Shown: positions 4,786 to 6,608 of the stretch, piece by piece
Numbering within the stretch: the first letter of the stretch is position 1
Layout of the letters: the number at the start of each line of letters is the position of its first letter
From: Phycisphaerae bacterium
GTDB taxonomy: Bacteria > Planctomycetota > Phycisphaerae > JAAYCJ01
Length of the DNA stretch: 6,608 nucleotides
NCBI GenBank assembly: GCA_015486815.1
Contig: WFQY01000130.1
Coordinates: 1-6,608, forward strand
Reading direction: 5' to 3'
Made by a program: the position numbers and the translations under genes
The notes under the pieces: generated by a model
Told to the model about the DNA's origin: nothing
Seen by the model: only the letters and a program-made list of their open reading frames with translations
Database searches by the model: none

Positions 4786-6236
4786 TCTGTCAGTTGTTCC
4801 TTTGGTTTTTGCAGGGGAAACAGAATTACATCTCGAATAGATGTTGAGTTTGTCATAAGCATAATCAATCGGTCTATTCCTATACCGAGGCCGCCTGCCG
4901 GTGGCATACCATAACGTAGTGCGTTAATAAAATCGTGGTCCATAACCGCCATTGTCTCTTCTTGGCCGGCGAGCTGAATTTCGAAATTGCGTTTTTGTAT
5001 TTTGGGGTCGTTAAGCTCGGTATATGCGTTTGCAAGCTCCATACCTGCGATGAATAATTCGAATCGCAGGGCGAGGTCGGGATTGTCGGGCTTGGGTTTG
5101 GTAAGCGGACAAAGCGGAGCGGGATAATCGATAACGAATGTCGGATTTATCAGTTTGTCTTCGACGGTAGCTTCGAAGACTTCGTTGATGACGACGGTAT
5201 CGTCCATAGTTGCTTCTTCGATGTCGAGTTGTCGGGCTTTTGCTCTGACAGCATCGATGTCATTTATATCGACGCCTGCGTGTTCTTTCAAAAGCTCAGC
5301 GTATGTTTTTCGCTGCCAAGGTTGGGTATAGTCTATGGTAAGCTCGCCGAAGGGTAGCTTCATTTCGGGATTGATTTTTCGCACGAGTTGAGAGATTAGC
5401 TGTTCGGTGAGATCCATCATATCGTTATAGTCAGCGTAGGCTTGATATAACTCCATCATAGTGAATTCGGGGTTGTGCTGGGTGCTTATTCCTTCGTTTC
5501 GGAAATTACGGTTGATTTCGAAGACTTTTTCGAATCCGCCGACGAGTAGCCTTTTCAGGTAAAGCTCGGGGCTTATACGTAGATATAAATCGATATCGAG
5601 TGCGTTATGGTGGGTGATAAATGGTCGGGCGGCAGCTCCGCCAGCTATCGCTTGCATCATCGGCGTTTCCACTTCGAGAAAGCCTTGTTCGGTAAGCATT
5701 GTTCTTATCTGTGCGATAAGCTCGGAACGGAGCTTAAAGGTTTTTTGGACTTCGGGATTGGAAAACAAATCCACATATCGTTGACGATAGCGAAGCTCGG
5801 TGTCGGTCAAGCCGTGCCACTTTTCTGGTGGCGGATTGATAGCTTTTGCGAGTATTGTAATCTCTGTTGCCCACAGAGTAATCTCGCCTGTTTTTGTTAT
5901 TCCGATTTGTCCGTCAGCTCCGATAATATCGCCGAGGTCGAATAGTTTTGCGAGTTTCCACTGTTGGCCAAGATGCTTTTTGGACAGACCTATTTGCAGT
6001 TCGCCGCTCGAGTCTCTTAGCCTGATGAAAATCAATGAGCCTATATCTCGCAAAAAGATTATTCGTCCTGCGATGCGTGCGGGCGGATGTTTTTCGGGAT
6101 TGTCGGGGTCGAATAGCGCTTTTGCCTGTGCGAGTGGAATCACGCCGTCGAATCGCTGACCATAGGGGTCGTATCCGAGCTCACGTATTTTTTGTGCTTT
6201 GTTTAATCTGTCTTCGCTTAATTTTTCCTTAGCCAT
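4782..6236 (-). CDS. lysS: Lysyl-tRNA synthetase, class II
   Basis: LysS attaches lysine to tRNA-Lys in the cytoplasm using ATP. The chosen 484-residue form fits the class II enzyme (about 490-505). The N-terminal anticodon-binding OB fold covers about residues 50-130 (ARIAGRI, RDIGSLIFIRLRDSSGELQIG). The catalytic domain has motif 1 (FLEVETPMM, 186-194), motif 2 (FRNEGISTQHNPEFTMMELYQAY, 245-267) and motif 3 (GGLGIGIDRLIML, 448-460). The frame stays open upstream to 6593, but those 119 codons overlap the divergent promoters and the plus-strand gene and resemble nothing in the family. The ATG at 6236 begins MAKEKLSEDRLNKAQKIRELG, a typical start, and has GGAGAG (6241-6246, minus strand) four bases before it. 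It is first in the minus-strand run and its stop overlaps the psd start. Confidence 0.97.
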   Translation of the reverse strand: MAKEKLSEDRLNKAQKIRELGYDPYGQRFDGVIPLAQAKALFDPDNPEKHPPARIAGRIIFLRDIGSLIFIRLRDSSGELQIGLSKKHLGQQWKLAKLFDLGDIIGADGQIGITKTGEITLWATEITILAKAINPPPEKWHGLTDTELRYRQRYVDLFSNPEVQKTFKLRSELIAQIRTMLTEQGFLEVETPMMQAIAGGAAARPFITHHNALDIDLYLRISPELYLKRLLVGGFEKVFEINRNFRNEGISTQHNPEFTMMELYQAYADYNDMMDLTEQLISQLVRKINPEMKLPFGELTIDYTQPWQRKTYAELLKEHAGVDINDIDAVRAKARQLDIEEATMDDTVVINEVFEATVEDKLINPTFVIDYPAPLCPLTKPKPDNPDLALRFELFIAGMELANAYTELNDPKIQKRNFEIQLAGQEETMAVMDHDFINALRYGMPPAGGLGIGIDRLIMLMTNSTSIRDVILFPLQKPKEQLTE

Positions 6237-6262
6237 AGGTCTCTCCAACGTCTGATAACAAA

Positions 6263-6297
6263 ATGATAATGATACCCGATTTTTGTGGTGTTTACAA
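6263..6297 (-). promoter_or_regulatory. Sigma70-like promoter for lysS-psd-fchA-glmS
   Basis: On the minus strand, TTGTAA (6297-6292) is followed after exactly 17 bases by TATCAT (6274-6269), matching the -35 and -10 consensus at four and five of six positions. A second TATCAT follows directly (6268-6263). Transcription would begin near 6262, giving a leader of about 26 bases before the lysS start, too short for a T-box or other riboswitch. Confidence 0.6.
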
Positions 6298-6303
6298 TGA
6301 AAC

Positions 6304-6332
6304 TTGTCTTTTACGAGTAATTTTGGTATGAT
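6304..6332 (+). promoter_or_regulatory. Sigma70-like promoter for the right-edge gene
   Basis: TTGTCT (6304-6309) and TATGAT (6327-6332) are 17 bases apart and match the consensus at four and five of six positions. The start of transcription would be near 6339, about 48 bases before the ATG at 6387. Its -35 box is only six bases from the -35 box of the lysS promoter on the other strand, so RNA polymerases at the two promoters would compete or be controlled together. Confidence 0.6.
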
Positions 6333-6386
6333 GGATATCGGGTGAGAAGGGGAAGAATTGGCGGAGGAACAAGAGGAAAGAAGCGG

Positions 6387-6608
6387 ATGAGAGAGCAGAG
6401 CCAAACAATCGAATATGAGGATTTTCCTTCCGAATATCGCAGGGGTGATAACTATCGGAGATTTACGCTTGCTATACGGGAGGCGATGGAAGGCGGACTG
6501 CTTCGCTATTCTCGCAGAATGAAATTGTTGGAGTTGGCTGACGAGCTTGGCATTGAGCGGTTTGATGCAAATCTGATTATCGCTCAGGTTCAAAGGCGGG
6601 TTCTGAAA
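6387..6608 (+). CDS. Unrecognised protein, N-terminal 74 residues (cut by window edge)
   Basis: I do not recognise this gene. The frame runs open from ATG at 6387 to the window end. GAGGAAAG (6373-6380) is a good ribosome binding site six bases upstream, and a well-spaced promoter lies before it. The only other in-frame start candidate after the upstream stop at 6318 is GTG at 6342, which lies next to the expected transcription start. The visible protein begins MREQSQTIEYEDFPSEYRRG and is rich in charged residues, mainly Arg and Glu. It has no signal peptide or membrane segment. Two likely helices, around residues 22-34 (DNYRRFTLAIREA) and 41-74 (YSRRMKLLELADELG, then ERFDANLIIAQVQ), suggest a small helical, perhaps DNA- or protein-binding, N-terminal domain. 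The function cannot be assigned. Confidence 0.8.
   Translation, partial: MREQSQTIEYEDFPSEYRRGDNYRRFTLAIREAMEGGLLRYSRRMKLLELADELGIERFDANLIIAQVQRRVLK

Noticed and set aside
6283..6297. TTGT-N7-ACAA over the lysS -35 box as a Rex operator
   Set aside because: The spacing and inner bases do not match the known 18-base Rex site, and the match is short enough to be chance.
6237..6593. Open 119-codon extension upstream of lysS in the same frame
   Set aside because: It overlaps both divergent promoters and the plus-strand gene, has no lysyl-tRNA synthetase resemblance, and the ATG at 6236 gives a normal-length enzyme with a ribosome binding site.

Overview
The window looks like a chromosomal housekeeping segment from a bacterium of moderate GC content. 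I see no phage, plasmid, transposase, CRISPR, rRNA or tRNA genes. The taxon cannot be fixed from the sequence. The gene content (NADH-sensing Rex, phosphatidylserine decarboxylase, amino-sugar and folate enzymes) suits a bacterium that lives at least partly without oxygen and has phosphatidylethanolamine-type membranes. A Planctomycetota-like origin is a weak guess based only on the style of the proteins.

Layout from left to right: (1) 51-692, plus strand, a complete Rex redox-sensing repressor. (2) 693-1429, about 740 bases with no convincing gene, filled with short inverted and direct repeats, including four copies of one hairpin repeat family. (3) 1430-6236, minus strand, a run of four genes transcribed in the order lysS, psd, fchA (formimino-THF cyclodeaminase family), glmS. 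(4) 6237-6386, a divergent control region with two back-to-back sigma70-like promoters, each with a 17-base spacer. (5) 6387 to the right edge, plus strand, the first 74 codons of an unrecognised protein. Rex and the four-gene run converge on the repeat island.

The four minus-strand genes serve separate core pathways: lysyl-tRNA charging, phosphatidylethanolamine synthesis, one-carbon/folate metabolism, and the first step of amino-sugar (peptidoglycan and LPS precursor) synthesis. lysS and psd overlap by ATGA, so they are probably translationally coupled. A 141-base gap between psd and fchA holds a palindromic element flanked by 13-base direct repeats. Removing one repeat plus the element would leave psd and fchA 12 bases apart with the psd stop intact. 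This suggests a small mobile palindrome inserted into an originally tight operon.

I did not find a clear undescribed multi-gene system. The observations most worth following are the apparent repeat insertion at the psd-fchA junction, the hairpin repeat family at 898-1230, and the altered DNA-binding wing of Rex.
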